Positions 54,598 through 63,059 of a DNA stretch of 64,000 nucleotides are shown one piece after another (the first letter of the stretch is position 1; each line of letters begins with the position of its first letter). Under the pieces are notes generated by a model that was given only the letters and a program-made list of their open reading frames with translations, was not told the origin of the DNA and did not search any database. Source of the stretch: UBA4802 sp964509195 (lineage in GTDB: Bacteria > Spirochaetota > UBA4802 > UB4802); NCBI GenBank assembly GCA_964509195.1, contig CAZDWJ010000012.1, positions 29,566-93,565 of the forward strand. The letters are read 5' to 3'. A program made the position numbers and the translations under genes.

Positions 54598-55624
54598 CAA
54601 AGTTATTTTACTCATATTGTTTATTTTAACACTTCTACTGATTCAGTGTGGAAGCAAAACTACTAACTATGGCATTTTTGCTCCATCGCGTCTTCAATAT
54701 GTTAAGGGGCAGGATGGCTGCAGCCCAGTAGATTTTGACCAGCGTTACACCATGTGGACATTTGGCGATACCATTACAGATGATGGCATGATTTCCAACA
54801 GCCTGGCATTTACAGAAAAGATTACTACTCACAATGTTACACAGTTACAATTTACCTATTATAGAGAAAATGGAAAAGTTGCTCAATTTATAAAAAATGA
54901 AAAAGGGGAAGATCCAGCCAGAAACAGGTTGTGGGCATTTGATGGCGTCCGTATTGATAACACTGTGTATGTGTACTATGCACATGTGTATATACAGGAC
55001 CCGGCCAAACCATTAGCTTTTAGCATGAAAGAAAGTTCGCTTGCGTACTGGAATGTTCCTTTGCAATGGCAGGTGGGACAAAAGGTGCAGTTTGTTCGCA
55101 AAAAAAATATGTTTGTGGGCAACGTGCCTGCATTTGGTGCGTCGGTGCTTTTACATAATGACTATGTTTATGTGGTTGGGCATGTGAGTGAAAACAACAA
55201 AAGTTCACTTGTCATCGCCCGTGTGCATAAAAATAATCTATTGCAAAAAAGCAGTTATGAATTTTTATTGGGCGATAGTACCTGGGATAAAAAGCTTGAT
55301 ACCGCAATGAGATTCTATGATGATGTCGCAGGCGAATGTTCGCTGTCGTATGATAATATGATGCGTTCATTCTGTATAGTATATTGTCAGCTTTTTACTG
55401 GCACTATCGTGATGTGTATGGCAAAAACGATTGAGGCATTGCCAAAGGCAACAAAGGTTGTTGTGTACAGCCCACCTACACTCAAGGGAAGCAGCATGAT
55501 GTATTATTCAGCAAAAGCGATAGCTCATGATATGAATCAATGGTACATAGTGTATATGAATCCTTTGGACTATCAGCCACATCTGGTTAAGGTTGACGCT
55601 GGTAGAGCGTTTAGAATAGAGTGA
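54584..55624 (+). CDS. Lipoprotein with beta-propeller-like (DUF4185-type) domain
   Basis: The 346-residue protein starts at ATG 54584 (MDWNNK), inside the last codons of lifO, and has a signal ending in LLLIQCG (lipobox, Cys ~22). The rest is strand-rich with repeated segments (TMWTFGDTITDDGMISNSLA, LWAFDGVRIDNTVYVYYAHV, FGASVLLHNDYVYVVGHVSE), resembling five-bladed beta-propeller proteins annotated as DUF4185. A frame extends upstream to 54539. It is an outer-surface or periplasmic protein of unknown activity, perhaps sugar binding. It is coupled to the foldase by the overlap. Confidence 0.72.
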   Translation: MDWNNKVILLILFILTLLLIQCGSKTTNYGIFAPSRLQYVKGQDGCSPVDFDQRYTMWTFGDTITDDGMISNSLAFTEKITTHNVTQLQFTYYRENGKVAQFIKNEKGEDPARNRLWAFDGVRIDNTVYVYYAHVYIQDPAKPLAFSMKESSLAYWNVPLQWQVGQKVQFVRKKNMFVGNVPAFGASVLLHNDYVYVVGHVSENNKSSLVIARVHKNNLLQKSSYEFLLGDSTWDKKLDTAMRFYDDVAGECSLSYDNMMRSFCIVYCQLFTGTIVMCMAKTIEALPKATKVVVYSPPTLKGSSMMYYSAKAIAHDMNQWYIVYMNPLDYQPHLVKVDAGRAFRIE

Positions 55625-55659
55625 AAATTTTTAAAATTCTATTTAAAGGATAGTAACAT

Positions 55660-56889
55660 ATGGACAACAAAAAAATAATGATAGCAATGATTATAACATG
55701 CATTGTGGCAATAATTGATTCATTATATTTATTGTATGTACATTATTTTCCGCTTGTACCTGACGCTGCATTATTCCCCTTATGTACTGCTGGAACCATG
55801 TTTGATTGCAATGCAGTCAATACCAGTGCGTATGCAGTACTCTTTGGTCTTCCGTTATCTGCCTGGGGGCTGACGTTTTATATATTCTTTCTGTCCATGG
55901 TATTTATTTATACTAAATCTTCAAACCATGTGATGATAGAATTTGCTATGCTATGGCTTACTGTATTTGCCGTGTTGCTTTCTTTAGTATTGGGTTTCAT
56001 ATCGTTTGTAAAAATAAAAAAATTCTGTTCTTTTTGCATGATACTGTGGATATGTAACGGTGTACTACTTATTCTGGTGAGTATGGTGGTAAGCAAGAAA
56101 TACTATGGAGTAAAAAATGCTTTAAATGCCATACACAATTTTGATGTTCTAGAGTTGCTGGGCGATAGTAATGTGCAAAAAGTTATCATCATTATGTCAA
56201 TAGCAGGCATTGTATCATTACTATTTTCTTATGGTGTAAATGCCTCAATGAAGTATGCATATAATCAAAAGGAAAAAGAAAGAGAAATAAAGCTTATAGA
56301 AGAATTTAAGAAAGACTATGAAAAATATGAAAAAGTCAGCCAGATAGTTGATGATATAGAACCTTTCACCGGGGTAAAAGAAAATCCTGTTCATATCGTT
56401 GTGTTCTTTGATTTCAACTGCGGTGCCTGCCACCGAGCTATCACACTGCTTAATAAATTAGCTTTAAAGTATAAGGGTACTGTTGCTTTGTACCTGAGGC
56501 ATTTTCCGCTAGATGGCACGTGTAACAGATTTATTCCCCGCAAAAAAGATGGCACTTCATGTACGGCTTCGGAGATTGCGTATGCACTGTATGGCAGCAA
56601 GGAATACCATGACTACATTATGCAACTCATGGAATATAGAGGTAAAATAGATGATACCGTTATAAAAAGCGTTGTTTCAGAGCTAAAGAAGGATTATTCT
56701 ATGCTTAAGGAAAATGTTCGCACCAAAGAAGTGCAAAAACGTTTACAGACTGATGTATCACTGGGGGGTAAACTGGATATCAATGCAACACCAACTATCA
56801 TCATTAATAATACAAAATTGCGTCCTGGCATACCGCCGGTATATATTGTGGAGATGGCAATTAAGGTAGAAATGGCAAAAAAGAAATAA
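55660..56889 (+). CDS. VKOR-thioredoxin (DsbA-like) fusion, disulfide-forming
   Basis: The 409-residue protein joins a vitamin K epoxide reductase membrane domain (four or five helices) to a periplasmic thioredoxin-fold domain. The VKOR part has LCTAGTMFDCNAVNTSAYAV (Cys pair with following Ser) and FCSFCMILWICN (CxxC). Then a membrane helix (~185-200) and the thioredoxin part with FDFNCGACHRAITL (CGAC) and a cis-Pro loop INATPTIIINN. Such fusions make disulfides in secreted proteins using quinones, replacing DsbB plus DsbA. The nearby lipase has five Cys and is a plausible client. Confidence 0.92.
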   Translation: MDNKKIMIAMIITCIVAIIDSLYLLYVHYFPLVPDAALFPLCTAGTMFDCNAVNTSAYAVLFGLPLSAWGLTFYIFFLSMVFIYTKSSNHVMIEFAMLWLTVFAVLLSLVLGFISFVKIKKFCSFCMILWICNGVLLILVSMVVSKKYYGVKNALNAIHNFDVLELLGDSNVQKVIIIMSIAGIVSLLFSYGVNASMKYAYNQKEKEREIKLIEEFKKDYEKYEKVSQIVDDIEPFTGVKENPVHIVVFFDFNCGACHRAITLLNKLALKYKGTVALYLRHFPLDGTCNRFIPRKKDGTSCTASEIAYALYGSKEYHDYIMQLMEYRGKIDDTVIKSVVSELKKDYSMLKENVRTKEVQKRLQTDVSLGGKLDINATPTIIINNTKLRPGIPPVYIVEMAIKVEMAKKK

Positions 56890-56968
56890 CATTATTTTAA
56901 ATTGACAATTCCAATAGCTGGGAATACAATTATGTATTGTTCAAACAAACAGATATAATGGAGGTGTC

Positions 56969-58234
56969 ATGAAAATAGTAAAAATAGCGTTGCGGGTTAT
57001 AACAGCAATTATTCTATTCCCGGTTATTTTGATATCGCTATTGATTATCTACTGGGATATGCGGAAACCGCCACAGTATGTATATGATCCATTATTGCAA
57101 TTCAATTCGTATATAATCACAACATCAGATGATCCATTAAAATGGCATAATTCAAATACTGACCTTATCTTTTACAATGGATTTTATTATTGCGTACACG
57201 CGCAGACAAAATGGCATCTGTATGATGACAATGGATATTTGCTTATAAGGCGTTCTTCTGATGCTAAAAACTGGGAGGATGTAGCACAACTGGTAGTTTC
57301 AGGTAAGGATGTACGCGATCCTAAATTTGCAATAATTAAGAATAACCTTTTTGTGTATTTTCTTATAAATGAAAAATTTGACCCTTCACCACACACTACC
57401 TACTGGTCTTTCACAAAAGATGGCATTGACTGGAGTATCCCAAAAGAGTTGAAGACCATTGTAGTTAATCATCATACACAAAAAGGAATGACAAAAGTAA
57501 TGCAGGGCGGATGGAACCTGTGGCGCCCAAAAACACACGATAATAAAGTGTGGTATGTCATTGCAAGCGGCAAAAAGCCGTTACTGTTGCCAACAGGCCA
57601 GCCTCAAGATACTGATGTGAGTACAATAACAGTACTGTTATCCTCAACAGATGGAATAATCTGGAAAGAGGTTTCGGAAGTATATACCGCTTATGGCAAT
57701 GGGGAGCCGGAATTAGAGTTTTTACCAGATGGTTCAATAATTGCAACACTGCGGTGTGGGAGTTTGGGAACAGGTGGCTATGAATTTGGCAATCCAACCG
57801 GCAATACCATCATTGCTACTGCAAAGAAGCCATATACCACATGGAGCTATGCTCATTCATTTATTACAAGGCTTGATGGAGCAACGCTGTTTTCAATCAA
57901 AGGACGCATCTTTGCAGCAGGCCGTAATCATTTAGGGCCACGGTTTGATTTAGGCAATCACGTTGCAAAAAAACGAACAGCAATTTATGAAGTATTGCCC
58001 GACAGATTAATTCATTTGTTTGACCTTCCATCTAATGGTGATACTGCATACACAGGTGTTGTGCTGAAAGATGGACTGGTATATGTGAGCTACTATACAT
58101 GCCCAATTGAGAAAGATTATCCATGGATTATTGGTATATGCTTTAAATCCAAAACTGATGTGCGCATGGCTACTTTCTCAATGGATGGATTGGTGAAGGT
58201 AGCCGATTCAAAACGAATTTCTTTTAAACAGTGA
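56969..58234 (+). CDS. Membrane-anchored beta-propeller-like protein
   Basis: The 421-residue protein has an N-terminal membrane helix (residues ~9-30) followed by a strand-rich domain of propeller-like repeats: DLIFYNGFYYCVHAQTKWHL, LIRRSSDAKNWEDVAQLV, YWSFTKDGIDWSIPKELKTI, VLLSSTDGIIWKEVSEVY. The repeating S-D/G-x-x-W pattern is the Asp-box-like blade motif of sialidase or glycosidase-like propellers. It is related in style to the lipoprotein at 54584, suggesting a common theme of carbohydrate handling near the lipase. GGAGGTG precedes the ATG. Confidence 0.75.
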   Translation: MKIVKIALRVITAIILFPVILISLLIIYWDMRKPPQYVYDPLLQFNSYIITTSDDPLKWHNSNTDLIFYNGFYYCVHAQTKWHLYDDNGYLLIRRSSDAKNWEDVAQLVVSGKDVRDPKFAIIKNNLFVYFLINEKFDPSPHTTYWSFTKDGIDWSIPKELKTIVVNHHTQKGMTKVMQGGWNLWRPKTHDNKVWYVIASGKKPLLLPTGQPQDTDVSTITVLLSSTDGIIWKEVSEVYTAYGNGEPELEFLPDGSIIATLRCGSLGTGGYEFGNPTGNTIIATAKKPYTTWSYAHSFITRLDGATLFSIKGRIFAAGRNHLGPRFDLGNHVAKKRTAIYEVLPDRLIHLFDLPSNGDTAYTGVVLKDGLVYVSYYTCPIEKDYPWIIGICFKSKTDVRMATFSMDGLVKVADSKRISFKQ

Positions 58235-58244
58235 GGGAACAAGT

Positions 58245-58355
58245 ATGAATAAGGAAATTATATATTTTACGGTTAAGGTCATTCTTTCTGTCATTGTGGG
58301 ATTTCTTGTTATTTATCCATTGTATTTATATGGCAGGCACTTTCTGTTGCCATAG
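58245..58355 (+). CDS. 36-residue single-helix membrane protein
   Basis: ATG 58245 starts MNKEIIYFTVKVILSVIVGF and ends at TAG 58353-58355. GAGGGA seven bases upstream is a good ribosome site. Almost the whole peptide is one hydrophobic helix followed by YGRHFLLP. It directly follows the propeller gene by 10 bases and likely belongs to the same operon. No family is known to me. Confidence 0.6.
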   Translation: MNKEIIYFTVKVILSVIVGFLVIYPLYLYGRHFLLP

Positions 58356-58396
58356 TAGTGCTGCAATAATTCATAATGGAGAAAGGAGAGATTTCT

Positions 58397-58516
58397 ATGG
58401 ATATATTTGCATTCAGAACATCTAAGGCATGGAAAATCATTGTATATAGTTACTGGGTAATAATTGTTGCATGTGCTTTGTTTTTTTATTATTTATTAAT
58501 AACAACTTTATTTTAA
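58397..58516 (+). CDS. 39-residue single-helix membrane protein
   Basis: ATG 58397 starts MDIFAFRTSKAWKIIVYSYW and ends at TAA 58514-58516. GAAAGGAGAG just before the ATG is a strong ribosome site. A ~22-residue hydrophobic helix fills the C-terminal half. With the preceding 36-residue gene it forms a pair of tiny membrane proteins at the end of the lipase cluster. Confidence 0.6.
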   Translation: MDIFAFRTSKAWKIIVYSYWVIIVACALFFYYLLITTLF

Positions 58517-58565
58517 TTACCACACAAATACTTTTTAATACTATTTTATTTTATCAGTTACCTTT

Positions 58566-58778
58566 TTAGAAAGAATAACTGTAAACCCCCAAGTAATGGT
58601 TGGTAAACCCACTATCAGAGGTTTAAGGATAACCATTGAACATGTACTTAAGGCACTGGTAGCTTTAACATTTGACGATATTTTGCAGGATTATCCTGAG
58701 CTTGAAAAAGAAGATATACAAGCTATTCTTTTGTATGCATCAGAAATAGTGATCGAAGAAAAGGTATTTGTTATGTAA
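58566..58778 (+). pseudogene. DUF433 antitoxin, start codon lost
   Basis: The frame reads LERITVNPQVMVGKPTIRGL at 58566-58625 and continues to 58778. ERITVNP...GKP-IRG-RI is the DUF433 signature, and the usual family start is one or two residues before LERI. Here TTA occupies that place and no ATG, GTG or TTG is found nearby. The first internal ATG (58596) would drop ten residues. It is coupled by position to the DUF5615-type toxin. The pair is a VapBC-like toxin-antitoxin module. Confidence 0.65.
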
Positions 58779-58800
58779 AAAAGTGTATAGAAAAAGAAAG

Positions 58801-59140
58801 GTGAAATTTCTTAGTGATGTAAGTGTTGGGAAAAAGACTGAAGAATATCTTAAAATAAAAAAATATGATGTATTATGTGTAAGAGAGATTGATCCAAAAG
58901 CAGAAGATAAGGAAATTTCAAAATTAGCAGTTCAGGAAAAGAGGATTGTTACAACAATAGACAAAGATTTTGGTGAGTTTGTTTATAATTCAGCTTTGTT
59001 ACATGAGGGTGTTTTATTATTACGATTTGAAGATGAAAAAACAAAAAAAAGAAATTTTACAGACAATTTTAAATAAATATAGTGATAATGGAAGGTAGTT
59101 ATGTGTATATCAAAATGGACGCTTAAGAATAAAGAAATAA
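58801..59140 (+). pseudogene. DUF5615 PIN-like toxin, frameshifted
   Basis: GTG 58801 starts MKFLSDVSVGKKTEEYLK, the DUF5615 opening with the first acidic residue, then VLCVREIDPKAEDKEISKLA and RIVTTIDKDFGEFVYNSA. After ~92 codons an A-rich run (near 59040) breaks the frame; the other frame continues as EILQTILNKYSDN, has a TAG, then VYQNGRLRIKK ending at TAA 59138. This is the normal C-terminus of the family, so the gene is interrupted by one frameshift plus one stop. The toxin is probably inactive. Confidence 0.65.
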
Positions 59141-59161
59141 TTTACTATTAATTTACTATAT

Positions 59162-59611
59162 TTACAATTTCTTAAACACAACTGCTTCAACGCCCGCTTC
59201 GTCCATCATGGCTTTTGCAAGCTCATCGTTGTAAGGATGCTCAAAGATAAATTTTTTAATCCCGGCGTTTATCAACATCTTAGTGCAAATAGAACAGGGC
59301 TGATGAGTGACATAAAGAATTGCACCCGCAATAGACACGCCATGATAGGCTGCCTGAATGATGGCATTCTGTTCAGCATGTAAACCACGGCACAGCTCAT
59401 GCCGTTCACCAGAAGGCACATTGTAAATGTTGCGCAGGCAGGTTTCTGGAGTGCAGTGGGTAATGCCGGTTGGCACACCGTTGTATCCAGTGGATAGTAT
59501 TCGCTTATCTTTGACAATGACTGCGCCAACTTTGCGACGTATGCATGTTGCACGTGATGACACATCATGTGCTATCATCATAAAATATTCATCCCACGAA
59601 GGCCTTATCAT
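59162..59611 (-). CDS. dCMP deaminase (ComEB-like)
   Basis: The 149-residue enzyme converts dCMP to dUMP for thymidylate synthesis. It has GLHAEQNAIIQAA (zinc His and catalytic Glu) and THQPCSICTKMLINAG (PCxxC), and RKVGAVIVKDKRILSTGYNG near the start. ATG 59611 (MIRPSWDEYF) follows AAGG and overlaps the previous gene's stop as ATGA. A TTG six codons upstream is in frame. It is the last gene of a three-gene minus-strand operon. Confidence 0.93.
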   Translation of the reverse strand: MIRPSWDEYFMMIAHDVSSRATCIRRKVGAVIVKDKRILSTGYNGVPTGITHCTPETCLRNIYNVPSGERHELCRGLHAEQNAIIQAAYHGVSIAGAILYVTHQPCSICTKMLINAGIKKFIFEHPYNDELAKAMMDEAGVEAVVFKKL

Positions 59612-60183
59612 TTTGTGCTTACCTTGCAATTAAACTGTAACAACACCGTATAATCCATAGCGGTATGCAGTGTAAATTTCACTGTTAAAGGAATAACACT
59701 GTGATAAACATACCGCTTTGGCTTTAATAGATCATGTTTTTTTGCATATTCTTTGACTGGTTCAAAAGGGATTGCAGTTGTCAGCGTTACGGGTTTTTGC
59801 GGCGATACGTGCATCGTAGTGGATGAATATTCAACAGGCTGTGAAAGTATTTCATTATTGTCATGTACGATAGTTACCGTAACTGCAGGCTGCTTTACCT
59901 GTAGTTGTGAGGATGTATCGCTGGTAAATGTTACTGATGCAAGTATTGGCTGGTTTATAGTATGTATGATGGAAAAGCGCACATGTACATCGTTTACAGC
60001 AACAGTTTGATATATATAATCGGTTGGTTCTTTTTTTTGAATGATGAGTGTCAGCAGTATAATAAACACAACAATGTTGATAAGCAAAAAAATGCGTGAG
60101 AACTTCTTCTTACGCTGATTGGTATCAGGTGGCATTTCACCTTTTTTAATGTACTCAATATGTTCCTTAATTTTTTCCTGCAT
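59608..60183 (-). CDS. Membrane-anchored hypothetical protein
   Basis: The 191-residue product has a charged N-terminus (residues 1-~28), one membrane helix (IFLLINIVVFIILLTLIIQ), then a strand-rich extracytoplasmic domain (PAVTVTIVHDNNEILSQPVE, MHVSPQKPVTLTTAIPF). I know no family. It overlaps the deaminase gene by four bases and follows the upstream hypothetical gene by four. Confidence 0.7.
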   Translation of the reverse strand: MQEKIKEHIEYIKKGEMPPDTNQRKKKFSRIFLLINIVVFIILLTLIIQKKEPTDYIYQTVAVNDVHVRFSIIHTINQPILASVTFTSDTSSQLQVKQPAVTVTIVHDNNEILSQPVEYSSTTMHVSPQKPVTLTTAIPFEPVKEYAKKHDLLKPKRYVYHSVIPLTVKFTLHTAMDYTVLLQFNCKVSTK

Positions 60184-60187
60184 TGCG

Positions 60188-60634
60188 TTATTCTATTTGC
60201 TGTAGTATCGCCTGAGGGAGTGTAAAGTGTATGGATTTCATTTTGATAATATCACCATAAATCATGGCAAAGAAATTAATTGTCAGTGTTTTACTTTCTT
60301 TCATTGCTTTGAAAAAATATGCATTCACTGGGTTATTTGCAAAGTGAAATGTGTGGTACGTTTGTATTTCGTTGCCGTCGGCAAACATAGTAAGCGCAGT
60401 TGACTTCTCTTCTTTTTCTATTAGCCATGATACATTATCTGTACGAATATCTTCTATAGCTTCGGGTAAATCAAAATATAAAAGATAGTAGTCATCGGGG
60501 GTTGACAATAGCAGTGATGCACCTGCGTCTTCAAAAAAGTCATACAGCGGTGCAAAAAATTCCCTGTCAAGAGGGGTATCCTCAGGGAGTTTCCGTAATG
60601 CTTCAATGAACTGTTGAGTGGCAGTGATATCCAT
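60188..60634 (-). CDS. Hypothetical 148-residue protein
   Basis: A soluble acidic protein begins MDITATQQFIEALRKLPEDT. It appears to have helices flanking strands (ASLLLSTPDDYYLLYFDLP, KSTALTMFADGNEIQTYHTF). No family is recognised. It is the first gene of the operon that includes the anchored protein and dCMP deaminase. Two GCGATAG copies lie just upstream (60644 and 60709). Confidence 0.65.
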   Translation of the reverse strand: MDITATQQFIEALRKLPEDTPLDREFFAPLYDFFEDAGASLLLSTPDDYYLLYFDLPEAIEDIRTDNVSWLIEKEEKSTALTMFADGNEIQTYHTFHFANNPVNAYFFKAMKESKTLTINFFAMIYGDIIKMKSIHFTLPQAILQQIE

Positions 60635-60716
60635 ATCCAGTAACTATCGCACATAAAATATTTTTACAGTAAAAGACAATGCAGAAAGCTAAAGTCTATT
60701 GACGGTAACTATCGCC

Positions 60717-61394
60717 CTAAAAATTGTACATAATTTCAACACTTGTGTTGGTGATTATACCGTATAGCTTGAACGCAAAGTATATGATAACAAAAACAAG
60801 CAACATCATGATAACGATATTCATCCTGTCAAGTAGCTTATCGGATATGGATTCCTGCAGCTTATTCATCATGAATGCAATCAGCGTAAGGTAGCCTGCA
60901 AGGCCAGTACAACAGGCAACAAGGAACGTAGCTTTTAGTGGGATTGTCATGGTTTCAAAAAGTTCAAGGTCAATCAAAAGTTTATAGCCAATGACCCACC
61001 ACACAATCATTCCCGGATTAGTTATGGCAATGGTAAATCCTGTTAAAAACGAGGTGCGCTTTTTGTACTGGATGTGTGTTTTTATATGTGGCGGTATATG
61101 TTTATGCTCACGGTAAGATCGGTATAAAAGCGCTATGATAACAAGTATGCCAAGTGAGTATGTAAAGATTTGCACATTGGGATAATGTAAAAATCCGCCA
61201 ATGCCAAAAAGCACCAGAACGCCGTAGATAAAATCGGAAGTCACTGATCCAAGCGCAACAGAGATTGCCGGCTTAAGGTGCCCGTTAATGGCTTTTTTAA
61301 TGACTTCAAGCTGGACAGCACCAACAGGTATTGATGAAATAAAACCAATAAAAAGGCCAAATGCAAATAAAAAAAAGATATGAATGGTGTACAT
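60717..61394 (-). CDS. LysE-family transporter
   Basis: The 225-residue protein has about six membrane helices and the LysE-like start LFIGFISSIPVGAVQLEVIK, with GVLVLFGIGGFLHYPNVQ following. Conserved Gly and Pro positions support an exporter. ATG 61394 follows AGGTATGGC; a frame extends upstream to 61457. Compared with the exporter at 46964 it is a distinct member. Confidence 0.85.
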   Translation of the reverse strand: MYTIHIFFLFAFGLFIGFISSIPVGAVQLEVIKKAINGHLKPAISVALGSVTSDFIYGVLVLFGIGGFLHYPNVQIFTYSLGILVIIALLYRSYREHKHIPPHIKTHIQYKKRTSFLTGFTIAITNPGMIVWWVIGYKLLIDLELFETMTIPLKATFLVACCTGLAGYLTLIAFMMNKLQESISDKLLDRMNIVIMMLLVFVIIYFAFKLYGIITNTSVEIMYNF

Positions 61395-61494
61395 GCCATA
61401 CCTGCAAATAAAATTTTTCTGATTATATACGGTGTAATTTACATAAAAAAGTTGCAAGTATTTTTTAAAAATAATATAAATAGTATTTGCGAAT

Positions 61495-61512
61495 GCACCA
61501 TAATCATGGTGC
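61495..61512. terminator. Hairpin between minus-strand genes
   Basis: GCACCAT (61495-61501), loop AATC, ATGGTGC (61506-61512) is a perfect 7-bp stem about 85 bases after the stop of the DUF1080-like gene. No T-run follows on that strand, so terminator activity is uncertain. Confidence 0.4.
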
Positions 61513-61596
61513 CTGTATATAAAATCTAAAAGATTACCGTGGGCACATCAATAAGGGTTAGTTTTTAAGCTTCACCTTTTTATACCACCAACAAAA

Positions 61597-62391
61597 CTAT
61601 TTTTGCTTCTTTTTTTTCTTCTGTTCTTCAATTTCCTGTGGTGTGAGTTTACGGCCCTGCAGCACTATTTTACGTATTGATTCTTTTGAAAAATCGTCCT
61701 CAAAAATGATGTCTTTGCCCTTATATACTTTGAGGTTGTCAATGATGGTAATACAATTCTTAGAAGCAAAGCCAATTTTCCCGCTTTCAAGCTCTTCATT
61801 AATTATGTGCGATAGTACCTGTGCATTGTCTATTGCTGCTAGTATTGTTTTTCCCTGTACAGTAATCGACAGTGTGTATGTCCTTCCGTATTCAAGCGAT
61901 ACTTCTTTAGAAGCTAATGTTGTGATGTAAAAATTGCCTTTTGCCTGCTTTGGCAAGGTGGTGTCTTTGATGTCGGATTTGATAATACTTACGGTGTGTA
62001 TTGATTTGCTGTTGCCACTAAACTGCACAGCGTAGAACTGGCGGTAATCCGATGCAGCAAAAAAAGTCATGTATGTGGCTCCATCCGCAGGTGCATGCAG
62101 GGCAACTGTGTGTGTAAGAGTGGTAAGGGGAAATTCGTCAGTGCTGATGAGTGAGTTAAGATTAATGAGCGGGCTGTAGTCAAAAGTAAAAGATTTTCCT
62201 CTGTTTTCACGTAAGTATGATTCTTTGTTGTCACTCACCACCGACCAGTTTCCAGAGATTTGCTGCCAGGTAAACTGTTTTGAAGTATTATCCTGCGCGT
62301 ACCCATAGGATAAAAAAAAGATTAGTAACAGCAGGTAGATTTTAAAATTGATACCACTGCGAATATTTATTTTCATTGTATCACTTACCAT
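61597..62391 (-). CDS. Secreted DUF1080 / concanavalin-like protein
   Basis: The 264-residue protein has a signal peptide (FKIYLLLLIFFLSYGYAQDN). The mature part is strand-rich and resembles the jelly-roll DUF1080 or LamG-like fold: QISGNWSVVSDNKESYLREN, YMTFFAASDYRQFYAVQFSG, SGKIGFASKNCITIIDNLKV. The motif IDNLKVYKGKDIIFEDDFSK, ending the domain, is typical. A Lys-rich tail follows. GAGGAC precedes the ATG. It may bind a polysaccharide, an inference from the fold. Confidence 0.75.
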   Translation of the reverse strand: MVSDTMKINIRSGINFKIYLLLLIFFLSYGYAQDNTSKQFTWQQISGNWSVVSDNKESYLRENRGKSFTFDYSPLINLNSLISTDEFPLTTLTHTVALHAPADGATYMTFFAASDYRQFYAVQFSGNSKSIHTVSIIKSDIKDTTLPKQAKGNFYITTLASKEVSLEYGRTYTLSITVQGKTILAAIDNAQVLSHIINEELESGKIGFASKNCITIIDNLKVYKGKDIIFEDDFSKESIRKIVLQGRKLTPQEIEEQKKKKKQK

Positions 62392-62444
62392 GTGCGTCCT
62401 CTTTATTTTTGAATATAGTACTATATGTATTCTGTTAGTTTATT

Positions 62445-62461
62445 TGTTACACCCTGTAACA
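62445..62461. promoter_or_regulatory. Perfect palindrome, candidate operator
   Basis: TGTTACA-CCC-TGTAACA (62445-62461) is a perfect 7-bp inverted repeat 54 bases before the DUF1080-like start. Spacing and position suit a dimeric repressor. No other feature is seen in the 311-base gap 62392-62702. Confidence 0.5.
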
Positions 62462-62702
62462 TACAAAAAATGAAGGAACTTATAAACACTAATTTTTAAA
62501 GTCACTTGTGAGCACCTAACGTATGTAAAACTTTTTTTTATTGAAATGTAAGGACGAAAAAAGCTTTTTATGTGCCCCTAAACTAAAAAAACTGCAATGC
62601 AAGTATTAAACTTCCCTGGTTTTTTACTATGTTAGCAGTAACTAGTTGGCAATAATTTTACATAATACTGATCCAAAGGTAAACATGTAGAGCGCTAAAG
62701 GA

Positions 62703-63059
62703 TTATGGACCAGTAAAAACATCATCAATAGTATATACTTCAGAAGAACCCTCATTAAGGACGAGGGAACTAGAGCTTGTTTCAGCAATAATAACTTCTC
62801 CTTCTACAAAATTAGTACCATTCCAAATGCTAGCACTAACCGTTCCATTGAGCTTATTAACCTCTTTAAATTCAGTTTGATTTTTGTCGGCATAGCCATC
62901 ACTTTTACTCCATTCTTCATCCCCATCAGCCCAAATAATGTTATTTATAGTTTCACCAGTATCATTTATCCATGCTAGTTCTGTCTTATCATTATTACAG
63001 CCTATACCTGCAAATATCAAAAGTATTGCTATTGTTATTGCTATGATTATTGTTCTCAT
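62703..63059 (-). CDS. Small lipoprotein
   Basis: A 118-residue lipoprotein starts at ATG 63059 (MRTIIIAITIAI), eight bases after GGAGG. The signal ends in FAGIGCN (lipobox Cys ~21). The mature part begins NNDKTELAWINDTGETINNI and is Asp/Glu/Ser-rich, like small surface lipoproteins. An ATG four codons upstream lacks a ribosome site. No family is recognised. Confidence 0.75.
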   Translation of the reverse strand: MRTIIIAITIAILLIFAGIGCNNDKTELAWINDTGETINNIIWADGDEEWSKSDGYADKNQTEFKEVNKLNGTVSASIWNGTNFVEGEVIIAETSSSSLVLNEGSSEVYTIDDVFTGP

